From the NCBI RefSeq assembly GCF_023283765.1, contig NZ_JAKILG010000018.1, positions 1 through 64,000 on the forward strand: a DNA stretch of 64,000 bases, read 5' to 3'. A program made the position numbers and the translations under genes. The DNA comes from Shewanella profunda (GTDB taxonomy: Bacteria; Pseudomonadota; Gammaproteobacteria; Enterobacterales; Shewanellaceae). A model generated the notes under the pieces. It saw nothing but the letters and a program-made list of their open reading frames with translations, searched no databases and was not told the DNA's origin. Positions 35,074-43,738 of this stretch are shown one piece after another (position 1 is the stretch's first letter; every line of letters starts with the position of its first letter).

Positions 35074-36297
35074 CTAACGGCATAACTTAGGCAGCACCGA
35101 CTTATTGCCCATGGCCTGTTGCATGAACACTGTTTTCAGCCCAGCGACATTATCGACGAGGTTTAATCCCAGATCGCGAATGGCCTTTTTGACTGGGTTT
35201 GAACCTTCAAATAGTCGTTTAAAGCCTTCCATCGCTGCGATCATCTCCATCGCATCGGCCTTGCGCCAACGCTCAAGCGCGCGCAGGTGAGCATAATCAC
35301 CAATATCTTTACCCGCTTGCTGTAACTCGCTAACCACTTCGATAATGCTGGCCGCATCTAAAAAGCCGAGGTTAACCCCTTGTCCCGCCAGCGGGTGGAT
35401 AGTATGGGCCGCATCCCCTGCTAACACTAGGCGATGGCGGGCGAAATGGCGGGCGTAACGCATCCGTAATGGAAAGGCTTGGCGCTCGCTTTCAAGCTGA
35501 CAAATCCCCAAGCGACCATCAAAAGCCGCGGTTAGATTGCGCTCAAATTGGACTTTGTCCATTGCCAATAATTCATTGGCACGTTCGGGTGGCACTGACC
35601 AGACGATGGAACTGAGGTTTTCTTCATACAGAGGTAAAAATGCCAAGGGGCCATCCTGCAAAAACACTTGGCGAGCGGTGGCAAGATGCGGTAATTCAGT
35701 GCGGATAGTCGCAACGATGGCGTGATGGCCGTAATCCCAAAAGGTCAGCGGGATCTTGCATTGCTCGCGCACCCAAGAGTTCGCGCCATCGGCGGCTATC
35801 ACAAGCGCGGCACTGACACTCTCAATGTTAGCTTGGGCGTCATTGCCGAGTGTCAGCCAAGCTTCGCGTTCACCAAAGGCGATACGTTCTAAGCGGTGGT
35901 TTTGGATATGGGTAATATTGTCAAACTCACTGGCGCGTTTGGCGAGGGCAAAACTAATGGCATCATTTTCGATAATCGCACCGAGACTGGGCTCGCTGAT
36001 ACTGCTGGCATCAAAGGCAATTTTGCCGAAGCCGTCTTTATCCCACACCGCCATTTTTTGGTAAGGCGTTGCGCGACTCGTATCTAAATAAGCCCAAGCG
36101 CCTAAGTGTTCCAACAAGCGCTGGCTCGCCTTATTGATGGCGCTTACCCGCAAACGCGGTGCGCCGCTAACGGCCTCGGTTTGGCCCGCATCGATAACGA
36201 CGACATTGAGATTGGCCTGCGCCAATCCAATCGCGGTGGCGAGTCCCACCATGCCGCCACCCACAATGGCAATGTCATAGGCTTGTGAACTTAACAT
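35074..36297 (-). CDS. ubiI: 2-polyprenylphenol 6-hydroxylase (C5 hydroxylase) UbiI/VisC
   Basis: A 407-aa FAD monooxygenase that adds the C5 hydroxyl group in ubiquinone synthesis. FAD motifs: GGGMVGLA near the start, VIAADGANSWVRE in the middle and LAGDAAHTIHPLAGQGVNLG in the C-terminal half. The sequence follows E. coli UbiI closely (LRVSAINKAS, VWDKDGFGKI, IPLTFWDYGHHA). It lies 45 bp downstream of ubiH in the same direction, probably one operon with ygfB. A 287-bp gap separates it from gcvT. Confidence 0.95.
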   Translation of the reverse strand: MLSSQAYDIAIVGGGMVGLATAIGLAQANLNVVVIDAGQTEAVSGAPRLRVSAINKASQRLLEHLGAWAYLDTSRATPYQKMAVWDKDGFGKIAFDASSISEPSLGAIIENDAISFALAKRASEFDNITHIQNHRLERIAFGEREAWLTLGNDAQANIESVSAALVIAADGANSWVREQCKIPLTFWDYGHHAIVATIRTELPHLATARQVFLQDGPLAFLPLYEENLSSIVWSVPPERANELLAMDKVQFERNLTAAFDGRLGICQLESERQAFPLRMRYARHFARHRLVLAGDAAHTIHPLAGQGVNLGFLDAASIIEVVSELQQAGKDIGDYAHLRALERWRKADAMEMIAAMEGFKRLFEGSNPVKKAIRDLGLNLVDNVAGLKTVFMQQAMGNKSVLPKLCR

Positions 36298-36342
36298 GGC
36301 TACATCCTTTTCGCGTTGCGATACCAGTAATGAATAACGTGG

Positions 36343-37566
36343 TTATTTCCAGCCCATTGCCTTTTGGGCAACGGGAATTTTCAGTGGCGGAAACCAAGAC
36401 AGGAGTCGTAATCCTAAATTACGACCGAGGGCCAAGGGCCAATATTGGTTTGAAAAGCCACGGACTAAAAATTCGATATTACGGATAGTGCTGTCTCTGT
36501 CCTGCTCGCGGGCATGGAGGTACGCATGGGTCACGGCGGTTGAGCCAATATCCTCACCCTGCGCGAGCGCCGTTTTGAGCACATCGAGCAAACTCACCAC
36601 ATCCCTGAGCCCTAAGTTAAAGCCTTGCCCAGCAATAGGATGCAGCGTCTGCGCCGCATTGCCGATAAACACACATCTGTGATGAATTGGCCTTGGCATA
36701 TAGGACAAATTAAGCGGATAAGCATGGCGCGCGCTAACATCGATAAACTTGCCCGCACGGTAACCAAAGGCCTGTTGCAGCGCCGCTAAAAACTCGGCCT
36801 TAGGCGCAGTTTGCATCTGTTTAGCACGTTCGTCATCGAGTGCCCACACGAGGGATAACCGAGGTTGGCCTTGAATATTGCCCATAGGCAAAAGAGCCAA
36901 CGGGCCAGTTTGAGTAAAACGCTCATAGGCCCAATGTTGGTGTGGCGTGTCGGTTTGAATATTGGCAATAATCGCGGTTTGCTCAAAAGCGACTTGGGTT
37001 ACGGGTAAATGAAAACTACTGCGCACTTTGGATTGTAAGCCATCGGCCGCAACCACAAGTTTGGCTTGAATGCGCTCGCCCGTATTGAGTACTAAGGTAT
37101 GCCCATCGATGGCGGGCTCCACTTTGGCAAGTTTAGCGGGGCAATAGAGTTTAACGTCACTATTATTAAGCTCACTAAACAGCACTTGGCCGACACGCTC
37201 AAGCTCTACTACTTGGCCTAGGGCATCTAAATAAAATTGCGCGGCGTTTAACTCCGTCATGCCAAAATGGCCGCGATCCGACACATGGATATTCTTAATC
37301 GCCGTGCCCAAATGGGAAAGCCTTGACCATAAACCTAAACGGGACAATTCGAAGATAGATCCATGGGCGATGGCAATGGAACGAGCATCAAACCCAGGGT
37401 GCGCTTTATCGGGAATATGGGCCTCGATCAAGGCGACAGAAAATGGGGTTGAAGTTTGAGAAAGGCGCGCGAGTGCCAGCGCCAAAGTTGCCCCCGACAT
37501 GGCACCGCCTACAATAGCGATGTCGACGTTTTGAACTGAAGTATCCATGTGATTCGTTACCGTCAT
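36343..37566 (-). CDS. ubiH: 2-octaprenyl-6-methoxyphenol hydroxylase UbiH
   Basis: A 407-aa FAD monooxygenase of ubiquinone synthesis (C1 hydroxylation). Motifs: VDIAIVGGAMSGATLALAL near the start, VVAADGLQSKVR, then FIGNAAQTLHPIAGQGFNLGLRD, in which Asn replaces the usual Asp of GD as in other UbiH proteins. Homologous to, but clearly distinct from, the adjacent ubiI. The ATG at codon 7 (37548) is a possible alternative start. It probably belongs to a ygfB-ubiH-ubiI unit, though a stem-loop follows ygfB. Confidence 0.94.
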   Translation of the reverse strand: MTVTNHMDTSVQNVDIAIVGGAMSGATLALALARLSQTSTPFSVALIEAHIPDKAHPGFDARSIAIAHGSIFELSRLGLWSRLSHLGTAIKNIHVSDRGHFGMTELNAAQFYLDALGQVVELERVGQVLFSELNNSDVKLYCPAKLAKVEPAIDGHTLVLNTGERIQAKLVVAADGLQSKVRSSFHLPVTQVAFEQTAIIANIQTDTPHQHWAYERFTQTGPLALLPMGNIQGQPRLSLVWALDDERAKQMQTAPKAEFLAALQQAFGYRAGKFIDVSARHAYPLNLSYMPRPIHHRCVFIGNAAQTLHPIAGQGFNLGLRDVVSLLDVLKTALAQGEDIGSTAVTHAYLHAREQDRDSTIRNIEFLVRGFSNQYWPLALGRNLGLRLLSWFPPLKIPVAQKAMGWK

Positions 37567-37617
37567 GGGATCTCATTCAAGCTATGGCATGGCTCAAAAA
37601 TAGTTGAACCATGTACT

Positions 37618-37661
37618 AAAAGGTTGGAGTAACAAACTTAGGAAAGCTTACCAACCTTTTT
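37618..37661 (-). terminator. Stem-loop between ygfB and ubiH
   Basis: AAAGGTTGG (37619-37627) pairs with CCAACCTTTTT (37651-37661) around a 23-nt loop. It lies 31 bp beyond the ygfB stop; read-through into ubiH would depend on its strength. Confidence 0.6.
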
Positions 37662-37691
37662 ACATCAAATTAGTTAACCACTACACAGGCA

Positions 37692-38267
37692 TTAGTGAAC
37701 GACAGCAGTGTCGTGAATCTCACTGTGTGGGATCTCAGGGCCAAATTCCGAGTAGCACATAATGGCGGCAATACGAACAAACTCCAGCAACTCGATATAG
37801 GCAGTTTCAGACTCTTCATCATCAACGACATCAAATTCAACTTGGGCTATTTCGGCTAAATCCTTAATCACTTCACGCACTTCAACTGAGGCTTGATTGA
37901 GTTTTGGCTGAATAATAGCAATACCCGTTAAGAAGCTTTGTGCCCAAAGGGATAGCGCCTCAACACGTTTGCTTAGCGGTTCTTCCTCTTCGGGTAGCAA
38001 GGGAGTAAAACCAAATTCAAAATCCACTAAACGCGCAACTGAATCTTGGAATAACTCACACACCAGTTGATGTAACTGCGCTGGCAGAGGTTGACCGTCG
38101 TTCATCAGGTCGAATAAGGGCTTAATCCACATATCGCCGGTTTGCTCTACGCCACCGCAAATTAAACCAACTAGGGCACCGTGAACTTCCACGGGATGCT
38201 GACCAATTTCAGCCGCATCTAAGGCTATTTTTAAGCTCTCGATGCGTAACGAAGGAGGGGTAGCCAT
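37692..38267 (-). CDS. ygfB: YgfB/YecA-like (UPF0149) protein
   Basis: A 191-aa acidic helical protein of the UPF0149 family, same length as E. coli YgfB (192 aa). Marks are EVHGALVGLICGG, WIKPLFDLMNDGQPLPAQLHQL, LWAQSFLTGIAIIQPKL and EFVRIAAIMCYSEF. Its biochemical role is not known to me. The ATG at 38267 is used because it gives the family's normal length; the frame extended to 38606 runs across the zapA start on the other strand and has no family character. Divergent from zapA, as in E. coli. Confidence 0.92.
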   Translation of the reverse strand: MATPPSLRIESLKIALDAAEIGQHPVEVHGALVGLICGGVEQTGDMWIKPLFDLMNDGQPLPAQLHQLVCELFQDSVARLVDFEFGFTPLLPEEEEPLSKRVEALSLWAQSFLTGIAIIQPKLNQASVEVREVIKDLAEIAQVEFDVVDDEESETAYIELLEFVRIAAIMCYSEFGPEIPHSEIHDTAVVH

Positions 38268-38495
38268 ATCAGATTCCAATAAGAATTTTCCAGCAGCAAT
38301 GCTAGCAGAGATAAAGACTTGAACCAATACTGAATCCTGTTTATGCAAAAAATCACTGGTAGATTTTTGGCAACTGCTCACACAAGCAGCAAACAAAACT
38401 GTGAATGCACAATCCATTTGCAGCTTACCTTGCACTTTTAAGATCAGCCCTATATAGTCCGCCCTATCGATGCCATTAAAAGGATCATCCGCAAC

Positions 38496-38798
38496 ATGAG
38501 TAATAGTGCAGTTGAAATCACCCTGCTTGGGCGCACCTACTCTATCGCTTGTCCGAAAGGCCAAGAGGATGCCTTGCGTATAGTGGCAACTGGGGTTGAG
38601 CAACAACTTATCTCACTGAAAAATCGCACCAATAGCTTAAGTCGTGAAGAAATTGCCATTATGGCGGCGCTGAATATTGGGCACGAGTTGTACCAAGAAA
38701 AGCAAAAAAATAAAGATTATATGAAACAAATGGATGACCGCATCAGCCTGTTGCAGTCAACCCTCGAAAATGCCTTAGTTGAGCGTTCAACTAAATAG
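38496..38798 (+). CDS. zapA: Cell division protein ZapA
   Basis: A 100-aa FtsZ-ring associated protein that bundles FtsZ filaments at mid-cell. The N-terminal VEITLLGRTYSIACPKGQE and the C-terminal coiled coil (MAALNIGHELYQEK... to ENALVE) are typical. AAAGGATC lies 8 bp before the ATG. Followed by 6S RNA and fau, the conserved gammaproteobacterial order. Confidence 0.96.
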   Translation: MSNSAVEITLLGRTYSIACPKGQEDALRIVATGVEQQLISLKNRTNSLSREEIAIMAALNIGHELYQEKQKNKDYMKQMDDRISLLQSTLENALVERSTK

Positions 38799-38847
38799 AT
38801 TTAAACTGTGCGACTGGGTTATTTAGCCACTCGATTTCAAACAAGAG

Positions 38848-38879
38848 TTGCACAGTGAATGGTTAAACTGGCCTATACT
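38848..38879 (+). promoter_or_regulatory. Candidate promoter of 6S RNA
   Basis: TATACT at 38874-38879 is a good -10; TTGCAC at 38848 is 20 bp upstream, a wide spacing. It would start transcription near 38886, giving a short 5' leader that needs trimming. Confidence 0.45.
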
Positions 38880-38910
38880 CTTAAGGCAATGTTTAGCGAT
38901 TCAATACCGT

Positions 38911-39097
38911 TTTTGCTCCCTGGGGTGCAGGCCAACTGGTAATGTCCCTGTGCCGATAATTTTGATCTCAGGGTGAATGTTTTACTGACATTGAGCATGC
39001 TCGGCTCGTACCGAGAAGCCTTAGGAAGTAATCATTTACCCGCCTTGAACCTACGGTTCAAGGGCTACACCGGTAGCGGCATTCTGGGGAGCATCTT
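38911..39097 (+). ncRNA. ssrS: 6S RNA (SsrS)
   Basis: About 185-nt regulatory RNA that binds sigma70 RNA polymerase in stationary phase. It lies between zapA and fau, as in E. coli. The conserved core is visible: GAGCATGCTCGG and CGAGAAGCCTTA (38993-39030), then CCTTGAACC...GGTTCAAGGG (39042-39064) as a perfect stem. The closing stem pairs TGCTCCC (38914-38920) with GGGGAGCA (39086-39093). Ends are estimated from the closing stem and could be off by several bases. The 3' end overlaps the region that should hold the fau ribosome site. Confidence 0.92.
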
Positions 39098-39103
39098 ATT
39101 TCT

Positions 39104-39751
39104 ATGTCTATCTATTCCAAGGTTTCAGACCCGACTCTTCCCGCTGAAGGGAAAACGTTGCAGATTGCCTGCAAAGCCAATCGAGATCAATTAAGAAAAA
39201 CCATCCGCACCGCCCGCAAATCCCTGTCAGCAACTGCGCAAACCCAAGCAAGCCTAGATGCACGCCAATATATGCTCAATGAGCTTAAAGCTAAAAATGC
39301 TCAGCATGTTGCACTCTATTTAACCCATGACGGTGAGTTAGCTACAGCACCGCTTATTGATGCGCTTTGGCAGCTCGGTATTCAAACCTATCTTCCGAGG
39401 TTGCATCCCTTTAATGCTGGGCAATTAGTGTTTTTGCATTACACAGTGGATACACCCATGCAGGTGAATCAATTTGGGATCTTAGAACCTAAATTAGATG
39501 TGCGCGCCATTATGCCCATAGGGCAGCTTGATGTAGTGGTCACGCCGCTGGTCGCCTTTGATCTTGAAGGTAATCGTATGGGGATGGGGGGCGGTTATTA
39601 CGATAGAACGCTCGCGAATTGGCAGCATCAAGGCAAACCTTTGCCTATGGGTTACGCCCACGACTGTCAGCAAGTCACCAGCTTACCCTGCGAACATTGG
39701 GATGTACCTTTACCTATTATCATCACCCCAAGTCGCGTATTGAAATTCTAA
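39104..39751 (+). CDS. fau: 5-formyltetrahydrofolate cyclo-ligase
   Basis: A 215-aa enzyme converting 5-formyl-THF to 5,10-methenyl-THF with ATP. The N-terminal RDQLRKTIRTARKSLSA, the central YLPRLH and the C-terminal signature GNRMGMGGGYYDRTL are typical. It starts 6 bp after the estimated 3' end of 6S RNA, so it is probably cotranscribed with the 6S precursor. The function links to the folate chemistry of nearby gcvT and folM. Confidence 0.94.
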   Translation: MSIYSKVSDPTLPAEGKTLQIACKANRDQLRKTIRTARKSLSATAQTQASLDARQYMLNELKAKNAQHVALYLTHDGELATAPLIDALWQLGIQTYLPRLHPFNAGQLVFLHYTVDTPMQVNQFGILEPKLDVRAIMPIGQLDVVVTPLVAFDLEGNRMGMGGGYYDRTLANWQHQGKPLPMGYAHDCQQVTSLPCEHWDVPLPIIITPSRVLKF

Positions 39752-39786
39752 TAAGAGGATCTAGATTCTAGGTGCTAGATTCTCAT

Positions 39787-40503
39787 TTACTTTAAATGAC
39801 GACCACCATCAACATTATGGCTGCGGCCAGTGACATAACGGCTATTAAGCAGATACTCCACTAAGTCGATGATTTCGCGATTCCCCGCCTCTTTTGGCAG
39901 TAGTGCTTTCGCTAAGGTTTTCTGCTGATACTCAGTATTATCGCCCGCATTAAATAAAATCATCGCAGGCGCAATCGAATTCACTTTCACCTCGGGCGCT
40001 AACTTGGCCGCAAAAGACAAAGTCATATTGTGCAGCGCAGCTTTGCTGGCAGCATAGGCGATATGCTTCTGACTGCCCTTCTCCATCACATAGTCAGTAA
40101 TATGAATCACATCACTCGCCCCTATCTCACCATTAGCACCAGCACGTAGCTGCGCCTCTAAGGCCAAATTCAATTGGTATGGCACACTCACATGCACTTG
40201 CATCATACGTTGCAGCACTTCGTTAGGCGCATAAGGGCTGCTATCGGCTAGCCAGTCCGATGCATTGTGAATAATGGCGCGAATTTGCGGTAGTTTAGTT
40301 AACTCATCAATTAAGGATTGGACTTGGGCATCATCATAAAAATCACCTTGATACAAAATGGCGCCTAGGGACTTAAGCTCATCAATGCTAGCGTAATGAC
40401 TGCGATAAGTACCAATCACGCGCTGACCTTGGGCGAGAAAATGTTTGGCTAAGGCGTAGCCGATGCGCTTACCCACGCCTGTGATTATGATGGGAGATGT
40501 CAT
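39787..40503 (-). CDS. folM: Dihydromonapterin/dihydrofolate reductase FolM
   Basis: A 238-aa short-chain dehydrogenase that reduces dihydromonapterin (and dihydrofolate weakly) with NADPH. The cofactor loop TGVGKRIGYALA is near the start. The active-site tyrosine and lysine are in HIAYAASKAALHNMTLSFAAKLAPEVKVNSIAP, and the C-terminal VTGRSHNVDGGRHLK matches E. coli FolM closely. Convergent with fau, 35 bp away. Confidence 0.94.
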   Translation of the reverse strand: MTSPIIITGVGKRIGYALAKHFLAQGQRVIGTYRSHYASIDELKSLGAILYQGDFYDDAQVQSLIDELTKLPQIRAIIHNASDWLADSSPYAPNEVLQRMMQVHVSVPYQLNLALEAQLRAGANGEIGASDVIHITDYVMEKGSQKHIAYAASKAALHNMTLSFAAKLAPEVKVNSIAPAMILFNAGDNTEYQQKTLAKALLPKEAGNREIIDLVEYLLNSRYVTGRSHNVDGGRHLK

Positions 40504-40710
40504 ACCTATCCTTCGTTTGCCAGTCTGTTATTTGCTCGGTTTTAAGTCGTTCACTTAAACGTGAGCAATCACATTAAACTGATGAATAACCAATAGCTTA
40601 CTGTATTCTTTTAAATTTAGCCTAACAAAAAGGCCATTAAGCAAGGCTGTTTCGATCTAAAGAGCTTGATCCTTCGTATACTAAGGGTCAAACATTCAGA
40701 GGTGATATCG

Positions 40711-41109
40711 ATGGAACTGCGGATTTTTTACGATGGTAATTGCCCATTATGTAGCGCAGAGATGCGTCAACTAAAGGCGCGCGACCCTCACAATCTGATT
40801 GAACTAGCTGATTTAAATGCTGCTGATTTTAGTCAGCATTTCAGTCATATAGATAAAAACTATGCCAATACCATTCTGCATGGAGAAACCGCTACAGGGG
40901 AGTTGTTACTCGGGCTCGAGGTCACCTGTAAAGCTTGGGCGCTAACGGGCACACGATCTTGGGTGCAACTTTTACGCCTGCCAATCATAAAACCCGTTGC
41001 CGATTGGTGCTATCTCAGATTCGCTAAACACAGATACCGCATCTCCTATTTACTGACCGGCAAAGCGCGCTGCGACGATAATTGCCAACTTCCCAGTAAA
41101 CGCCGCTAG
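40711..41109 (+). CDS. DCC-family (DUF393) thiol-disulfide oxidoreductase
   Basis: A 132-aa protein with the family signature FYDGNCPLCSAEMRQL at the N-terminus (DGxCPxC) and WALTGTRSW further on. The DCC family is predicted to be thioredoxin-fold; the redox partner is unknown. The ATG at 40711 with AGAGGTG upstream is preferred to the in-frame start at 40666. The C-terminal Cys-rich RCDDNC is noted. Single gene, convergent with mdh. Confidence 0.85.
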   Translation: MELRIFYDGNCPLCSAEMRQLKARDPHNLIELADLNAADFSQHFSHIDKNYANTILHGETATGELLLGLEVTCKAWALTGTRSWVQLLRLPIIKPVADWCYLRFAKHRYRISYLLTGKARCDDNCQLPSKRR

Positions 41110-41136
41110 GCTCAGGAATAGTAAAACGCAGATATA

Positions 41137-41164
41137 AAAACGGAGCACAATGGCTCCGTTTTTT
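41137..41164 (+). terminator. Bidirectional terminator between the DCC gene and mdh
   Basis: AAAACGGAGC / GCTCCGTTTT, a perfect 10-bp stem with a 6-nt loop and a following T-tract. Confidence 0.9.
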
Positions 41165-41186
41165 AACGCTTAATAATCAGACAAGA

Positions 41187-42122
41187 TTATTTAACAAAAT
41201 CGACGCCTAGTTTGATATCGCCTTTCAGCGTATCTAACATAGAATCACGGGCGTTAGCTTCGAATGCACTCAATTCACCATAAGGCAGTACTTTTTCAAT
41301 ACCGTTTTTGCCTAACAGCACAGGTTGTGCGAAGAATTCTGCGTGCTCGCTACCGCCGTCAACATAAGCGCATTCAACCACGCCTTGTTCACCTTGCAGA
41401 CCACGAACCAGAGACAGACCAAAACGGCAGGCCGCTTGACCCATAGACAGAGTCGCACTACCGCCACCGGCTTTAGCTTCAACCACTTCTGTACCCGCGT
41501 TTTGGATACGAGTCGTCATAGATGCCACTTCTTCGTCGGTGAAAGTCACGCCTTCAACCTGAGACAGCAATGGCAGAATGGTCACGCCGCTATGGCCACC
41601 GATCACATTCACTTTAACGTCAGCAACGTTCAGGCCTTTTAGTTCGGCGATGAAGGTTTCTGAGCGAATAACGTCCAGAGTTGTTACACCGAATAAACGG
41701 TTTTTATCGTAAACGCCCGCTTTTTTCATCACTTCTGCAGCGATAGCCACTGTGGTATTGACTGGGTTAGTAATGATACCCACAAGCGCTTTAGGGCAAG
41801 TCGCTGCCACTTTCTCGATCAGGTTGCGAACAATACCCGCGTTAATATTGAACAGATCAGAACGATCCATACCAGGCTTACGCGCAACACCAGCAGAAAT
41901 GAGAACAACGTCAGCACCCACTAGGGCAGGCGTTGGATCTTCACCAGCAAAACCTTTGATTTCAACAGCTGTTGGGATGTGGCTCAAGTCAACCGCAACA
42001 CCCGGGGTCACCGGTGCGATATCATATAGAGACAATTGTGAACCCGCAGGCAGTTGAGTTTTTAACAGTAGGGCAAGAGCCTGGCCGATACCACCAGCAG
42101 CACCAAGTACAGCAACTTTCAT
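41187..42122 (-). CDS. mdh: Malate dehydrogenase
   Basis: A 311-aa NAD-dependent TCA-cycle enzyme. N-terminal [21 protein letters not shown], substrate-binding [30 protein letters not shown], and the catalytic histidine in VNVIGGHSG follow E. coli Mdh closely. The ATG at 42122 is preferred over 42182 because GGAG precedes it at good spacing and it matches the family. Divergent from argR across a 295-bp regulatory region. Confidence 0.97.
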   Translation of the reverse strand: MKVAVLGAAGGIGQALALLLKTQLPAGSQLSLYDIAPVTPGVAVDLSHIPTAVEIKGFAGEDPTPALVGADVVLISAGVARKPGMDRSDLFNINAGIVRNLIEKVAATCPKALVGIITNPVNTTVAIAAEVMKKAGVYDKNRLFGVTTLDVIRSETFIAELKGLNVADVKVNVIGGHSGVTILPLLSQVEGVTFTDEEVASMTTRIQNAGTEVVEAKAGGGSATLSMGQAACRFGLSLVRGLQGEQGVVECAYVDGGSEHAEFFAQPVLLGKNGIEKVLPYGELSAFEANARDSMLDTLKGDIKLGVDFVK

Positions 42123-42323
42123 AGTTATCTCCGTTATTTCTCGGATTATGTGTGACATAGATCTAATTTCCGTTGCCGCCACATTACTGGAATGTCACAA
42201 CAATTTCAATTATCCCTTAGTCGTGGAGATAAAGATTTATAGTATTCACCTCTGCTAACGCTGAATATTTGCTCTATCTTGTGGACATCATGGCGAAAGC
42301 TGGTACTAGCCTCACATTTAAAG

Positions 42324-42337
42324 TGAATTTTTATTCA
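42324..42337. promoter_or_regulatory. ARG box
   Basis: TGAATTTTTATTCA, a perfect match to the ArgR operator core (TGAATwwwwATTCA). A weaker half-site TGAATAACGAATAA lies at 42397-42410, next to the argR start. It points to autoregulation of argR. Confidence 0.8.
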
Positions 42338-42354
42338 ATCAATCTGGTTAATTG

Positions 42355-42383
42355 TTGACAATTTTTCTAGAACTATTCAAAAT
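42355..42383 (+). promoter_or_regulatory. Candidate promoter of argR
   Basis: TTGACA (42355-42360) and CAAAAT (42378-42383), 17-bp spacing, just downstream of the ARG box. Confidence 0.55.
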
Positions 42384-42417
42384 GAGCCTGTTTTTTTGAA
42401 TAACGAATAATAACATT

Positions 42418-42888
42418 ATGCAAACGACCAAGAATCAGGATGACCTTGTTAGAATTTTTAAGTCGATTTTGAAAGAAGAGCGCTTTGGCTCTCAAAGTGA
42501 AATCGTCGCCGCCTTGCAAGCAGAAGGCTTTGGCAATATCAATCAATCAAAAGTATCGCGGATGCTCAGCAAGTTCGGCGCGGTGCGGACTCGCAACGCT
42601 AAGCAAGAAATGGTGTATTGCTTACCCGCCGAGTTAGGTGTACCCACAGCGGGCAGCCCATTAAAGAATTTGGTGCTCGATGTTGACCACAATCAAGCCA
42701 TGATAGTAGTGCGGACCAGCCCAGGCGCAGCACAATTAATTGCTCGGTTATTGGATTCAATTGGTAAGCCTGAAGGGATTTTGGGGACGATTGCCGGTGA
42801 TGACACTATCTTTATTTGTCCATCGAGCATCCAAGATATCGCCGATACCTTAGAAACCATCAAATCTTTATTCAATTACGCAGAATAA
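42418..42888 (+). CDS. argR: Arginine repressor ArgR
   Basis: A 156-aa hexameric regulator of arginine metabolism. The N-terminal winged helix-turn-helix (about 10-70, [26 protein letters not shown]) binds ARG boxes; the C-terminal domain (about 85-156, [26 protein letters not shown]) binds arginine and forms hexamers. Length and sequence are as in E. coli. An ARG box lies 81 bp upstream. Confidence 0.97.
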   Translation: MQTTKNQDDLVRIFKSILKEERFGSQSEIVAALQAEGFGNINQSKVSRMLSKFGAVRTRNAKQEMVYCLPAELGVPTAGSPLKNLVLDVDHNQAMIVVRTSPGAAQLIARLLDSIGKPEGILGTIAGDDTIFICPSSIQDIADTLETIKSLFNYAE

Positions 42889-42915
42889 AAAAACAGGTCA
42901 GCACGCTGACCTGTT
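42885..42915 (-). terminator. Terminator between argR and the SDR gene
   Basis: AACAGGTCAG-CACG-CTGACCTGTT, a perfect 10-bp stem. The run of seven or more T is on the minus strand, so it mainly serves the SDR gene, but it also follows argR directly. Confidence 0.85.
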
Positions 42916-42999
42916 CTATTTCATCTGTACGCATTTCGGTACAGTTTTTAGGTTAAATTTTTACTCAACGCCATTATTTTACAGGCATTCACTGTCAGC

Positions 43000-43632
43000 T
43001 TAGTAAGCAACACTCATGCGCTGATTTGGATGAGAACTGCTTTCAGCCTCGTCTAACATGGCTTTAGCGTAATCCGTTACAGAGATACGGCTTTGACCAT
43101 TCGCATCGGTAAAGAAGCTGTCGCCTCCTACACGGTATGGGCCTTCACTCTCTCCGGGATAAATCTCTGCAGCTGGGCTGACAAATGTCCAATTAATCGC
43201 TGTTTTAGCTTCTCTAAATACCTTTAATGCTTCAACCGCCGCTAACGCTTCGCTCTTGTAAGCTTCGGGGAAATCTGGGCTAGAAAGCAATATAACACCC
43301 GGCGCAATTTCTAAACTCCCTGCACCACCAACCCAGAGTAAGCGCGGCACTTTAGCTTCAGGTAATACAGCTAATAAATTGTTGACCGTTTTAGCCACTA
43401 TTTCGTGGTTTTGTGCGGCACGGCCACTGATAGCGGCGATCACGACATCCACGTTGGTAAAGCTCTCCACCACTAGTGGCTGATTTAAATCGACAGTGCG
43501 CACTACCACATCCGTTGCTGGTAACTTGCTTGGATCACGAACAAACGCTGTGACTTCATGCCCTCGGCTCAGGGCTTCTTTTAAAATTGCACTACCAATC
43601 CAGCCCGTTGCACCTAAAACTGCGATTTTCAT
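43000..43632 (-). CDS. NAD(P)-binding NmrA/SDR-like oxidoreductase
   Basis: A 210-aa atypical short-chain dehydrogenase. The cofactor loop GATGWIGSAIL is at residues 7-17. It has the VAAI-type strands and WVGGAGSL of the COG2910 group but no clear YxxxK site, so it may act as a sensor or on flavins/quinones. It is divergent from an adjacent LysR regulator, 106 bp apart, a typical regulator-target arrangement. Function unknown. Confidence 0.8.
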   Translation of the reverse strand: MKIAVLGATGWIGSAILKEALSRGHEVTAFVRDPSKLPATDVVVRTVDLNQPLVVESFTNVDVVIAAISGRAAQNHEIVAKTVNNLLAVLPEAKVPRLLWVGGAGSLEIAPGVILLSSPDFPEAYKSEALAAVEALKVFREAKTAINWTFVSPAAEIYPGESEGPYRVGGDSFFTDANGQSRISVTDYAKAMLDEAESSSHPNQRMSVAY

Positions 43633-43738
43633 TTTGTTACCTTATTCAGATGGTTTACATTGAATTCAGTTTACTTGGAATATTTCACGTGATAAATATC
43701 GATAAATGAGCAAGATTGTTTCAGATTGGGATACTAAT

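Noticed and set aside
37692-38606. 304-aa version of ygfB
   Set aside because: The extra 113 residues run antisense across zapA and its promoter region and do not fit the family. The 191-aa form is the normal length.
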